A stretch of 64,000 nt of DNA from the NCBI GenBank assembly GCA_014867205.1, contig WGUO01000018.1, positions 1-64,000 on the forward strand. Direction: 5' to 3'. Shown in pieces: positions 41,881 through 50,542 of this stretch. Each line of letters starts with the position of its first letter. The first letter of the stretch is position 1. The notes beneath the pieces are model-generated. The model was not told the DNA's origin and did not search any database. It was given only the letters and a program-made list of their open reading frames with translations. The position numbers and the translations under genes are program-made. This stretch comes from Muribaculaceae bacterium. Its GTDB lineage: Bacteria > Bacteroidota > Bacteroidia > Bacteroidales > Muribaculaceae.

Positions 41881-42831
41881 TTATTTTATAGTCGATTCCG
41901 GATGATAGCCCAACAGATAGGCCTTGGTGTCCATGCGTTTTTTCCCGGCCGGCTGCAGAGACCTTATCTCAAGCAGTCTGTCGGCCGCCTTTATCCACAT
42001 CTGTCTGCCGTCACTGATCACCTGACCCGGAGCCACGTCTATGGCTGTGTTTTCGGTCATGGCTGTCTCAAAGATCTTGGCGGTATATTCCTTGCCGTTG
42101 GAGTCGCGTATGGTCGTGAAGGCGGCCGGATAGGGCGAGAGTCCACGCACCTGGTTGTGTATGCGCTCGGCCGGCATAGCCCAGTCAATCATGCAGTCCT
42201 CCTTGAATATCTTTGGAGCCGCTATGAACTCGCCCTCGGGCTGCGGCACGGTGTGCAGAGTCCCGTCGAGAATGGATTTCACGGTGCTTGCGACCATGTC
42301 GGCTCCCATCTCCATCAGCCGGTCATGTACCGTCCCGGCGTTGTCGGCTTCAGTAATCTCGGTGCTGCGCTGCTCGATCATGTCGCCGGTGTCAATCTCG
42401 TGCCTGAGGAAGAAGGTCGTGATGCCTGTCTCCCTCTCGCCGTTCATGATGGCGCGGTTTATCGGCGCCGCACCACGGTATTTGGGCAGCAGGCTGCCAT
42501 GCAGGTTGAAGGTGCCGAGACGCGGCATGCTCCAGACTACCTCCGGCAGCATGCGGAAGGCGATGACAATAAACAGGTCGGCGTTGATGGCCCTGAGAGC
42601 CTCGACAAACTCCGGCGATTTCAGTTTTTCGGGCTGAAGCAGGGGGAGTCCCTTCTGCTCGGCGTATACCTTGACGTCGCTCTTGAGCAACTTATGGCCG
42701 CGTCCGGCCACTTTGTCGGGCATCGTCACCACGGCCGCCACATTGTAGCCGTCACTTACAAGCCGGTCAAGACTTGCCACCGCAAACTCGGGCGTGCCGA
42801 AAAAAACTATCTTGAGATCCTTTTTATCCAT
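41881..42831 (-). CDS. fmt: Methionyl-tRNA formyltransferase
   Basis: The roughly 316-residue enzyme formylates initiator Met-tRNA. Key segments are FFGTPEFAV at the start, the catalytic HGSLLPKYRGAAPINRAI, and the C-terminal domain beginning near residue 205. The ATG at 42831 (MDKKDLKIV) is preferred over an in-frame GTG seven codons upstream. It lies 5 bp upstream of menD and 49 bp after the CLC gene. Confidence 0.95.
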   Translation of the reverse strand: MDKKDLKIVFFGTPEFAVASLDRLVSDGYNVAAVVTMPDKVAGRGHKLLKSDVKVYAEQKGLPLLQPEKLKSPEFVEALRAINADLFIVIAFRMLPEVVWSMPRLGTFNLHGSLLPKYRGAAPINRAIMNGERETGITTFFLRHEIDTGDMIEQRSTEITEADNAGTVHDRLMEMGADMVASTVKSILDGTLHTVPQPEGEFIAAPKIFKEDCMIDWAMPAERIHNQVRGLSPYPAAFTTIRDSNGKEYTAKIFETAMTENTAIDVAPGQVISDGRQMWIKAADRLLEIRSLQPAGKKRMDTKAYLLGYHPESTIK

Positions 42832-42880
42832 TTCTTTACTTATTGCAAACACATATCGGGCACCGAGTCACCCGCAAGTA

Positions 42881-44680
42881 TCAATCCTCGGTGAAGTGCC
42901 GTAGCACACGACGGTAAGAGTTGAATATCTTTGACTTCGAGACAAAGCCTATGTAGCGGCCGTTGTCGACCACCGGGAGGTTCCATGCGTTTGTGCGGTC
43001 GAAAATCTCCATTACCTTGTCCATAGGCATCTTCAACTCAATCACGTCGGGCACCGCAGCCATGAACCGCGACACATGCATCTTCTTATAGAGGTCTGTC
43101 CGGAACATGATGTTGCGTATGTCGTCAAGAAGGACAACGCCCTTGAGCATTCCGTCAGCATCTGTCACAGGGAAAAGGTTGCGGTTCGATACAGATATCA
43201 CGTCGACCATCTCCTTGAGGTTCATCTCCGGGTGGACTTGCTTGAAATCCGTCTCAATCACGTTGTCGAGTTTAAGCAGGGTCAGCACGGCCTTGTCCTT
43301 CTGGTGCGTCACGAGGTCTCCGGCCTTGGCCAGACGCATTGTGTAGATGCTGTAAGGCAGGAAGCACTGAATGGTGAAATAAGCCAGGGCCGAGACGATA
43401 AGCAGCGGCAGGAAGAGGTCGTAGCCGCCGGTCATCTCGGCCGTAAGGAAGATGGCCATGAGCGGGGCATGCATCACACCGCTCATCACACCGGCCATGC
43501 CCATAAGCGTGAAGTTCTTTTGCGACAGAGTGATTCCGAGGTCGAGATTGTTAATGATGAATGCGAAGAGAAAGCCGGTCAACGCGCCGACGAAAAGTGA
43601 CGGAGCGAATGTGCCTCCGACGCCACCGGCGCCATTGGTGGCCGATGTGGCGAAAGCTTTCATCATCGTTATGGCCCCGATAAAGAGCGCAAGAAACCAG
43701 ACGTTGTCGCGGTCGACATAGAAGAATGTTCCGTTTACCACCTCCCCGACGTTGCCGTCAAGCAGATTGTTGATTGCACCATAGCCCTCGCCGTAGAGCG
43801 GCGGGAACACGAAAACGAGGCAGGCTATCAGCGCGCCTCCGACCAGAATGCGCACCCACTGCTGCCTCACCTTCTTGAACATCGACTCCATCATGAACAT
43901 CACCTTGGTGAAATAGAAGGACATCAGGCCGCACACCACGCCGAGGGCGATGCTCCAGGGTATGCGGCTCGTCAGGAAAGGCTCGCTCTGTGCAAAAAAG
44001 AACTCGGCGCTGTAGCCCTCGAGAACATAAGCAACCGTTGCGCCTGCAATCGACGATATGAGCAGCGGCATGACTGTAAGGCCCGTCAGATCGATCATCA
44101 GCACCTCGAGCGTGAAAAGCATCCCGGCGATAGGGGCGCGGAATATGCCCGCTATACCGGCGGCTGCCCCGCAGCCCACAAGAATCATCAGCACCTTGGG
44201 CGAGAGCCGGAATGCCTGCCCGACATTTGAGCCTATCGCAGCTCCTGTGAATACAATAGGGCCCTCGGCTCCGACCGAGCCTCCGAATCCTATGGTAATC
44301 GACGATGAGACCAGCGAGGCATAGATGTTCTTTGACTTGAGGCGCGACTTGCGGCGCGATATGGCGTAGAGGACCTTGGTGACGCCGTGAGAGATGTTGT
44401 CCTTGACGACATACTTCACGAACAGCACGGTCAAGATGATTCCCACAACGGGGTATACGAGATATAGATAGTTCTCGGTCGTGGCGCTGAAGTGCGATGT
44501 CAGCGCACTGCTGATGAGATGGATCAGGAATTTGAGCAACTGCGCCGCGACACCGCAGACTATGCCCACCACAAGCGAGAGAAGAATCACGAAGTTCTTC
44601 TCCTTGATGTGGTGTTCGCGCCATATCACGAACTTAAGCCACAAATCTGTGGCCCTGTTGTGTCTTTCTTTATATGCCAT
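42881..44680 (-). CDS. CLC-family chloride channel or transporter with CBS domains
   Basis: The 599-residue protein has the CLC membrane domain with GSVGAEGPIVFTG, including the gating Glu, and GGVGGTFAPSLF. Two C-terminal CBS domains (about residues 450-590) follow and probably sense nucleotides. The usual first anion motif GSGIP is replaced by SHGVTKV, as in some other prokaryotic CLCs. It may be a H+/Cl- antiporter or a fluoride/chloride channel; the ion is not certain. Confidence 0.9.
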   Translation of the reverse strand: MAYKERHNRATDLWLKFVIWREHHIKEKNFVILLSLVVGIVCGVAAQLLKFLIHLISSALTSHFSATTENYLYLVYPVVGIILTVLFVKYVVKDNISHGVTKVLYAISRRKSRLKSKNIYASLVSSSITIGFGGSVGAEGPIVFTGAAIGSNVGQAFRLSPKVLMILVGCGAAAGIAGIFRAPIAGMLFTLEVLMIDLTGLTVMPLLISSIAGATVAYVLEGYSAEFFFAQSEPFLTSRIPWSIALGVVCGLMSFYFTKVMFMMESMFKKVRQQWVRILVGGALIACLVFVFPPLYGEGYGAINNLLDGNVGEVVNGTFFYVDRDNVWFLALFIGAITMMKAFATSATNGAGGVGGTFAPSLFVGALTGFLFAFIINNLDLGITLSQKNFTLMGMAGVMSGVMHAPLMAIFLTAEMTGGYDLFLPLLIVSALAYFTIQCFLPYSIYTMRLAKAGDLVTHQKDKAVLTLLKLDNVIETDFKQVHPEMNLKEMVDVISVSNRNLFPVTDADGMLKGVVLLDDIRNIMFRTDLYKKMHVSRFMAAVPDVIELKMPMDKVMEIFDRTNAWNLPVVDNGRYIGFVSKSKIFNSYRRVLRHFTED

Positions 44681-44726
44681 AAGTCATTACCTGTGTTTCG
44701 TGACGGACCGGGGGCGGCAATGCCTG

Positions 44727-46154
44727 TCAGAGCCCTGAGCCCTTGACCACGGTGCGCACCGTGTGTATCAGAATCTTTATGTCAGTCGAGATCGACATGT
44801 TGTTCAGATAAAGCAGGTCGTAGCGTGAGCGTTTGACCATCTGCCTGACATCCGAGGCATATCCGTATTTCACCATCCCCCAGCTTGTCACCCCCGGACG
44901 CACCTGGAATATCAGTCCGTAATACGGGGCATGTCTTATGATCTGGCGGATGAAGAACTCACGCTCCGGACGCGGACCGACCAGCGACATGTCGCCTCGA
45001 AGCACGTTCCAGAACTGCGGCAGTTCGTCAATGCGGTACTTGCGCATGAAATGACCGAAGGGGGTGATTCGCGGGTCGTTCTTGCTGGAGAGGCGGGGCC
45101 CCGACTCCTCGGCATTCTGTCGCATAGACCGGAACTTGTAGATATAAAAGGGCTTGTGGTTGCGTCCTATGCGCTCCTGACGGTATATCACAGGCCCGGG
45201 CGATGAATGGTGAACTGCCAGCGCGACAGCCGCAAGCACGGGTGAGAGGAGAATCATCGTGATGACAGACGCGAGCACGTCGAACGAACGCTTGACATTA
45301 CTCTGGAACTCGCTGATGCGAGGCGATGTCAAGTCGATGAACGGTATGCCGAGAATGTCGTTAAGGTGTATATTGGCCGTGACATACGAGAGTGTGTCAG
45401 GTGCTATCTTGACAGGAAGGTTGAGTGGAAACAGTCGTGACAGGATATTCATTATGTCGGAATCCCGGATTTTCTCGGGCGCGAGGATAATCTGGTCGAT
45501 CTTATATCTGCGGCATATCTCCTCGACATCTTCCCAATCCCACGACGGCATGCCGTCATCGACCTGGTGCTCACGCTCGAGCCTGATGAAGCCGACCACG
45601 TCATAGGCCCATACAGAGCCGGACTTCTTGAGCCTCCGGTAGACCTCACGGCTTTTACGGGAGTTCCCGATTATCAATGTGTAATATATCCAGTGACGCT
45701 TGCGCAGATGCCGGATTGTACGCATTGTAAGGCTCCATCGGCCCAGATAGGTGAATCCGAAAAGCAACGCGTAAAGCACAAGGATTATCTCGTAGTCCCT
45801 GATTTTTACTCCCGTTGTGTCGTTGATAAGCAATATCATGAATATCAGGAGGGTGGCCACGAGCGTTGACATCAGTGTCGTGTTGAATTCAACGAGACGG
45901 GACTTGTCGAACGGCCTATTGTAATATCCTGACAGCCAATATATCCCCAACAGTCCGAGCGGGATTAGAATCTGCTCAAGCACAAGTTTCTGCGACGTCA
46001 GGAAACTCCATAAGTCACAGAAGTTGACTGTAATCGCGCTCAGCTCATGAAAGCGGAAAATGTTGAACAGGAAAAATGCGACCGATACCATCACGAAATC
46101 TGTCGTGACGTATTTTGCCCGTTGCACTGAAACTGTGAAATTCCTGCCTTTCAT
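44727..46154 (-). CDS. Polyprenyl glycosylphosphotransferase (exopolysaccharide initiator)
   Basis: The 475-residue membrane protein has an N-terminal group of four to five membrane helices and a CoA-binding-like Rossmann region (about 150-260). The C-terminal bacterial sugar transferase domain has KRSFDVLASV, YRQERIGRNHKPFYIYKFRS and YRIDELPQFWNVLRGDMSL, then VGPRPE. It moves a sugar phosphate onto undecaprenyl phosphate to begin capsule or exopolysaccharide units. No other capsule genes are adjacent. Confidence 0.92.
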   Translation of the reverse strand: MKGRNFTVSVQRAKYVTTDFVMVSVAFFLFNIFRFHELSAITVNFCDLWSFLTSQKLVLEQILIPLGLLGIYWLSGYYNRPFDKSRLVEFNTTLMSTLVATLLIFMILLINDTTGVKIRDYEIILVLYALLFGFTYLGRWSLTMRTIRHLRKRHWIYYTLIIGNSRKSREVYRRLKKSGSVWAYDVVGFIRLEREHQVDDGMPSWDWEDVEEICRRYKIDQIILAPEKIRDSDIMNILSRLFPLNLPVKIAPDTLSYVTANIHLNDILGIPFIDLTSPRISEFQSNVKRSFDVLASVITMILLSPVLAAVALAVHHSSPGPVIYRQERIGRNHKPFYIYKFRSMRQNAEESGPRLSSKNDPRITPFGHFMRKYRIDELPQFWNVLRGDMSLVGPRPEREFFIRQIIRHAPYYGLIFQVRPGVTSWGMVKYGYASDVRQMVKRSRYDLLYLNNMSISTDIKILIHTVRTVVKGSGL

Positions 46155-46206
46155 TAATGTCAGATACTATTTTCTCTAATTGTGCTGAAGAAATGTAAAG
46201 CGTTTA

Positions 46207-46214
46207 CAAAATTA
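46207..46214 (-). promoter_or_regulatory. Candidate -7 box of the glycosyltransferase gene
   Basis: Minus-strand TAATTTTG lies about 53 bp upstream of the start. The -33 element is not evident. Confidence 0.35.
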
Positions 46215-46279
46215 ACGAAAATAATTGGATTCCGGCATGTCTGAGTGTGTTAAAATGCCTCCTGACACCCCGGTGTCAT

Positions 46280-46879
46280 TTACCTGATCACCTTAACTAC
46301 GTCAGAATCGGAGACTTTGATGATGTTGCTTGCCTTGTGTCGGCGGTTGTCGTCGCGTCTGTATCTGACCACATAGTCTACGCCAGAGATAATCTCGGGG
46401 TCTATCTCGGCGAATGTGGCGGGTGTCTTGCGCCCTGACACGTTGGCCGATGTCGAGACCAGAGGGTGCCTGAGCCTCTGGCATAGAGTGCGCGAGAAGA
46501 GTTCCGATGTAATTCGGATTCCGGCAGAACCATCGTCGGCAAGCAGGTTGGGTGCGAGTCCCCGGGGACGGTCATAGATGATTGTCAGCGGATTTACGGC
46601 AGCCTCGATAAGCATCCAGGCAGCGTCCGGCACATTGTGTACTGTACGTTGCAGTTCTCCTTCAGAGCCGACGAGCACGAGCATCGACTTGGCGTCGTCG
46701 CGTTGCTTGAGGCCGTATATGCGCTTGACGGCCTCGGCGTTTGTGGCGTCACAGCCGATGCCCCACACGGTGTCGGTCGGGTAGAGGATTATGCCACCCT
46801 CTTTAAGTGTCTCGACCGCACGGGCCATGTCCTCGCGGTCATATCTTTCAATATCAGTTTGCTCCATTCTGGTTGACAT
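46280..46879 (-). CDS. Sua5/YciO/YrdC threonylcarbamoyl-AMP synthase
   Basis: The 199-residue enzyme makes threonylcarbamoyl-AMP for the t6A modification of tRNA, partnering TsaD, which is also in this window. The motifs are LYPTDTVWGIGCDA, IYGLKQRDDAKSM and STSANVSGRKTP. The open frame runs much further upstream through nadE, but similarity begins near MEQTDIERYD; ATGs at 46879 and 46867 are both possible. Confidence 0.92.
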   Translation of the reverse strand: MSTRMEQTDIERYDREDMARAVETLKEGGIILYPTDTVWGIGCDATNAEAVKRIYGLKQRDDAKSMLVLVGSEGELQRTVHNVPDAAWMLIEAAVNPLTIIYDRPRGLAPNLLADDGSAGIRITSELFSRTLCQRLRHPLVSTSANVSGRKTPATFAEIDPEIISGVDYVVRYRRDDNRRHKASNIIKVSDSDVVKVIR

Positions 46880-46898
46880 TAGGATTGTGCTGAACCAT

Positions 46899-48839
46899 TC
46901 AGATTGAATCGACTTCGGTGAGCCACAGCGAGGCTGAGGCATCGCTCGGCATTCGCCAGTCGCCTCGTGGCGACAGGCATACGCTGCCGGCCTTGACGCC
47001 GTCGGGCATGCATGAGCGCTTGAACTGCTGGCTGAAGAAGCGGCGATAGAACGTGCGAAGCCAGTGCTTGATCGTGGCGGGGTCATACACTCCGTCGAAA
47101 GCCTTGAGGGCGAGCGCATATATCTTGCGAGGCCCGGAACCGAACCGCAGCATGTGGTACAAGAAGAAGTCATGCAACTCGTAGGGGCCGACCAGATCCT
47201 CGGTCTTCTGCTGAATCCGGTCCTGGGCATCAGGGGGGAGCAGCTCGGGACTGATGGGAGTGTCGATTATGTCCTCGAGTACGTGCGCGAGATCTGTATT
47301 TTCCTCATTCCCGGCCTCGACGGCATACCCATGCACGAGGTATGAGACCAGAGTCTTGGGAATCGAGGCGTTGACGCCATACATCGACATCTGGTCTCCG
47401 TTGTAGGTACACCATCCAAGCGCGAGTTCCGACAGGTCGCCGGTGCCGATGACAATGGCGTTCTCCTGATTGGCGACATCCATAAGAATCTGTGTGCGCT
47501 CACGAGCCTGGCTGTTCTCGTAGGTGACATCATGCACCCCCGGGTCGTGGCCAATAGCAGAGAAGTGTTGGCGCACAGCGTCGGCAATTGGTATCTCGCG
47601 CTCGGTCACGCCGAGCAGCTCCATTAGTCGGGAGGCATTGCTCTTGGTGCGGTCAGTGGTTCCGAAGCCGGGCATCGTTATCGCGATAATTCCCTTGCGG
47701 TCGAGTCCGAGCATGTCGAAAGCCTTGACCGTGACGAGCAGCGCGAGCGTGGAGTCGAGTCCGCCGGAGATTCCTATCACAGCCTTGCGGCAGTTGATGG
47801 CGCGAAGCCTTATGGCGAGTCCCCAGGCCTGGATTGAGGATATCTCAGCGCAACGTGCGGCAAGACGCCTCTCATCGCCGTCGAGGAACGGATGGGCGTC
47901 AACACGGCGGTGCCCTAATACCGCCTGCTTGTCTCTGATTGGGCTGTCAAGATGAACCGTACGGTAGCGGGTGTCTCGGTCGCACTCATGGAATGTGCCG
48001 AAGTGCATACGGTCGTGGCGTATTGTCTCGAGATCGATGTCGGCTATCGCCAACTTGTCGGCAAGAGTGAAACGCTCGCTCTCGGCGAGTATGATGCCGT
48101 TTTCCGCGATTATGCAGTTTCCGGCAAACGCAAGGTCGGTCGATGACTCTCCGGTTCCGGCCGAGGCATATACATAGCCGCTCCGGCAGCGTGCCGACTG
48201 GTTTGCAATCAGGTCGGTCAGGTATCTGTGCTTGCCGATAAGTTCGTTGGTGGCTGAGAGATTGAGTATTATGTCGGCTCCGGCTGGCGCGAGCTCTGAA
48301 CTCGGGGGGAGGGGTACCCATAGGTCCTCGCATATCTCGATGCCGAACCTCGCACCGGCAGTCTCAAAAATCAGGTCGGTGCCTAACGGCACGGGCTCTT
48401 CGGAGCCGGGGCGGAATAGTTCTGTGCTTAAGCCGCGACCTGAGACAAACCAGCGTTTCTCGTAAAACTCGCCATAGTCGGGAATGTATGACTTTGGCAC
48501 GAGTCCGCGCACATTGCCCTGCGAGAGCACTGCGGCACAGTTGAACAGCCGTCCGTCATGAGGAACGGGAACTCCGACGACCACCGTCATCTTTTTGCCG
48601 GAGAGTCTTGAGGCAAGCTCGGAGAGGGCAGTTTGTGCCTTCTCCAGCAGAAGTGTCTGACCGAAAAGGTCGGCGCATGTATAGCCGGTTATGCTTAGTT
48701 CGGGGAACAGTGCAATATCGGCCTCAAGGGCGTCACACTCGGCAGCCAGTCTTTCTATCTCGCCGATATTGTGAGATATGTCGCCGGGCCGCACCACCGG
48801 CGAGCAGGCGGCGACCCTGATGAATCCGTAGTTTTTCAT
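46899..48839 (-). CDS. nadE: Glutamine-dependent NAD+ synthetase
   Basis: The roughly 646-residue two-domain enzyme has an N-terminal nitrilase-type glutaminase with its Glu (LFPELSITGYTC), Lys (GLVPKSYIPDYG) and Cys (GIEICEDLWVP). The C-terminal synthetase has the ATP loop GISGGLDSTLALL. It converts deamido-NAD to NAD. The start at 48839 (MKNYGFIRVAA) fits homologues; a -7 box at 48894-48901 excludes the longest frame. Confidence 0.95.
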   Translation of the reverse strand: MKNYGFIRVAACSPVVRPGDISHNIGEIERLAAECDALEADIALFPELSITGYTCADLFGQTLLLEKAQTALSELASRLSGKKMTVVVGVPVPHDGRLFNCAAVLSQGNVRGLVPKSYIPDYGEFYEKRWFVSGRGLSTELFRPGSEEPVPLGTDLIFETAGARFGIEICEDLWVPLPPSSELAPAGADIILNLSATNELIGKHRYLTDLIANQSARCRSGYVYASAGTGESSTDLAFAGNCIIAENGIILAESERFTLADKLAIADIDLETIRHDRMHFGTFHECDRDTRYRTVHLDSPIRDKQAVLGHRRVDAHPFLDGDERRLAARCAEISSIQAWGLAIRLRAINCRKAVIGISGGLDSTLALLVTVKAFDMLGLDRKGIIAITMPGFGTTDRTKSNASRLMELLGVTEREIPIADAVRQHFSAIGHDPGVHDVTYENSQARERTQILMDVANQENAIVIGTGDLSELALGWCTYNGDQMSMYGVNASIPKTLVSYLVHGYAVEAGNEENTDLAHVLEDIIDTPISPELLPPDAQDRIQQKTEDLVGPYELHDFFLYHMLRFGSGPRKIYALALKAFDGVYDPATIKHWLRTFYRRFFSQQFKRSCMPDGVKAGSVCLSPRGDWRMPSDASASLWLTEVDSI

Positions 48840-48893
48840 ATTCTGGAAATGCGTTTTGCTCATGCGATAAGGGGAAGAGACCTTACAGACATA

Positions 48894-48901
48894 CAAATTT
48901 A
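48894..48901 (-). promoter_or_regulatory. Candidate -7 box of nadE
   Basis: Minus-strand TAAATTTG matches TAnnTTTG about 55 bp upstream of the chosen nadE start; no clear -33 element was found. Confidence 0.4.
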
Positions 48902-49073
48902 AAAAAACATTTTGGATTAAATCAGTGTTTTTAGGATAAAATGACGCCTAAACGCATGTCGATACTTATATTTTTACCGAATGGAAGCGATTCAGGCGGA
49001 GTGTGGCGTCAGTAATGAGACAGGTGAAAACTGAAATTCCCGTAATACAAGAACCTAAATATCGGAATCAACT

Positions 49074-49574
49074 ATGAAGATCAATCACCCCGGATTCAGA
49101 GGGGCTGTTGTGGCAGCCGCACTGGCAATCGCATCTGTATTTGTTCCGGGAGCGTCGGCCGATTCAGTCCGTGGCGAGAAGACGCTTGGCCTGATGGGTG
49201 GCTATGCGACTTATAACCACAGTGGATTTGCGAATGTGTATTTCCAGTATTCATTCTCGCGACATGTGCGGATCGCGCCCGAGGTGGGCATCGTGTTCAG
49301 CAATGGCGGCCGTTCGGCGCTTACCATCAGCGGCGACATGCAGTTCCCGTTCAAGATAGTCAGCGGTTTTCAGGTCTATCCGCTTGCCGGCCTGACCTTC
49401 AATACGTGGAATTATAGCCATGACAGTACCCGGTCGCGGTTTGGGGGCGAGGTCGGTCTCGGCTTTGACCTGTATATGACCCGACATCTCAAGGTCAATC
49501 TTCAGGGCAAATACTCGCTGATGAACGACACGTCAGGGGCATTCTTCGGATTGGGAATCGGGTATGTGTTCTGA
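49074..49574 (+). CDS. Outer-membrane beta-barrel protein
   Basis: The 166-residue protein has a signal peptide (about residues 1-29, ending ASA) and alternating strands such as GYATYNHSGFANVYFQYSFS, ending GIGYVF as expected of an eight-stranded barrel. It is monocistronic between nadE and a terminator. Function unknown; similar small porin-like proteins are common in Bacteroidales. Confidence 0.82.
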   Translation: MKINHPGFRGAVVAAALAIASVFVPGASADSVRGEKTLGLMGGYATYNHSGFANVYFQYSFSRHVRIAPEVGIVFSNGGRSALTISGDMQFPFKIVSGFQVYPLAGLTFNTWNYSHDSTRSRFGGEVGLGFDLYMTRHLKVNLQGKYSLMNDTSGAFFGLGIGYVF

Positions 49575-49614
49575 AGCCGCGGGAGAGGCGTCAAGGCTCG
49601 ATAGGAAAAAAGTA

Positions 49615-49651
49615 TCAAGGGTGTGCGCGACAGAGTCATGCACACCCTTGA
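49615..49651. terminator. Terminator between OMP and DUF4295 genes
   Basis: A perfect 11-bp stem (49615-49625 with 49641-49651), extendable by one G-C pair, lies between two converging genes. Confidence 0.82.
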
Positions 49652-49681
49652 GGGGATTTATGCTTATGAAACTAAAAAATC

Positions 49682-49831
49682 TTACTTCAGAGCATCCTTT
49701 ACGGCATCGTTGGGCACCATTTCCTCTCTGAAAACATAAGCGCCTGTCTTGGGAGATTTCTCCATAACGATGATCTTACTGTATGTACGGCCTTCACCCT
49801 TCTGGATTGAGGCCACGGTTTTCTTTGCCAT
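49682..49831 (-). CDS. DUF4295 small protein
   Basis: This 49-residue gene begins MAKKTVASIQKGEGRTYSK and ends VPNDAVKDALK, matching the DUF4295 family of tiny basic Bacteroidetes proteins that regularly follow rpmB-rpmG. It starts 10 bp after the rpmG stop. Its constant link to ribosomal protein genes suggests a ribosome-associated role, but this is not shown. Confidence 0.9.
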   Translation of the reverse strand: MAKKTVASIQKGEGRTYSKIIVMEKSPKTGAYVFREEMVPNDAVKDALK

Positions 49832-49841
49832 GGGTCAGTGC

Positions 49842-50030
49842 TTATTTGATTTCTTTGTGAACGGTTACTCTCTTCAGGATCGGGTTGTACTTCTTGAGTT
49901 CAAGACGGCCTGTAGTGTTTTTGCGGTTTTTGGTGGTGATGTAGCGTGACATGCCGGGCATTCCGCTTGCCTTATGTTCGGTGCATTCGAGAATCACTTG
50001 AACGCGATTGCCTTTTGCTTTCTTTGCCAT
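49842..50030 (-). CDS. rpmG: 50S ribosomal protein L33
   Basis: The 62-residue basic protein begins MAKKAKGNRVQVILECTEHK and ends RVTVHKEIK. It has a single Cys (ECTEHK) and lacks the CxxC zinc pairs, so it is the zinc-independent form of L33. It lies 15 bp after rpmB. Confidence 0.97.
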   Translation of the reverse strand: MAKKAKGNRVQVILECTEHKASGMPGMSRYITTKNRKNTTGRLELKKYNPILKRVTVHKEIK

Positions 50031-50045
50031 AATTCGTAGTGTCTG

Positions 50046-50309
50046 TTAGAGAGAAAGGATTCTGATGTCTTTGAAGTCTATGTTACCCTCGGCCTCGGCC
50101 TTCTTGAGGGCTGCGTTAAGACCGATTTTGTTGATGGTGCGGAGCGCACGTGCGGAAAGACGAAGCTGGATCCACATATCCTGCTCTACCCAGTAGAACT
50201 TCTTTGTGTGCAGGTTCACCTCGAACTTGCGTTTGGTGCGACGCTTTGAGTGAGAGACGTTATTGCCCACCTGCGCCTTTTTGCCTGTGATCTGACAAAC
50301 TTTTGACAT
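50046..50309 (-). CDS. rpmB: 50S ribosomal protein L28
   Basis: The 87-residue protein begins MSKVCQITGKKAQVGNNVSH and contains KRRTKRKFEVNL. It is the first gene of rpmB-rpmG-DUF4295, with an exact promoter upstream and a leader of about 115 nt containing a 6-bp GTCACT/AGTGAC hairpin that could be a regulatory site. Confidence 0.97.
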   Translation of the reverse strand: MSKVCQITGKKAQVGNNVSHSKRRTKRKFEVNLHTKKFYWVEQDMWIQLRLSARALRTINKIGLNAALKKAEAEGNIDFKDIRILSL

Positions 50310-50429
50310 GGCTGTTGTTTAATTCTTATTTAATTTAACTTCAGTTTGTTCTGACGCCATCTCAGTTCTCATATCGTCACTAACTGCATCATTTTCAGTG
50401 ACTTTTAAGGATGTGCCACAAAACGTTTG

Positions 50430-50461
50430 CAAAGTTACGACTTTTTTCGCTATTTTCCAAA
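50430..50461 (-). promoter_or_regulatory. Promoter of rpmB-rpmG-DUF4295
   Basis: Minus-strand TTTG (50458-50461), a 20-bp spacer and TAACTTTG (50430-50437) match the Bacteroidetes consensus exactly. Confidence 0.8.
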
Positions 50462-50542
50462 TATTTCGGCCTGTTTCTCGGCTTTCGTCCTTATTTTATG
50501 TCGCTTGCGGCATTTGCCCGGCAGCCTGGCAAGTGCGCCGCG

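Noticed and set aside
41902..42894. 330-codon open frame on the plus strand
   Set aside because: It is antisense to fmt, whose motifs are intact.
46880..47230. N-terminal extension of the Sua5 frame
   Set aside because: It overlaps nadE out of frame and is low-complexity Ser/Ala/Arg; family similarity begins only near 46867.
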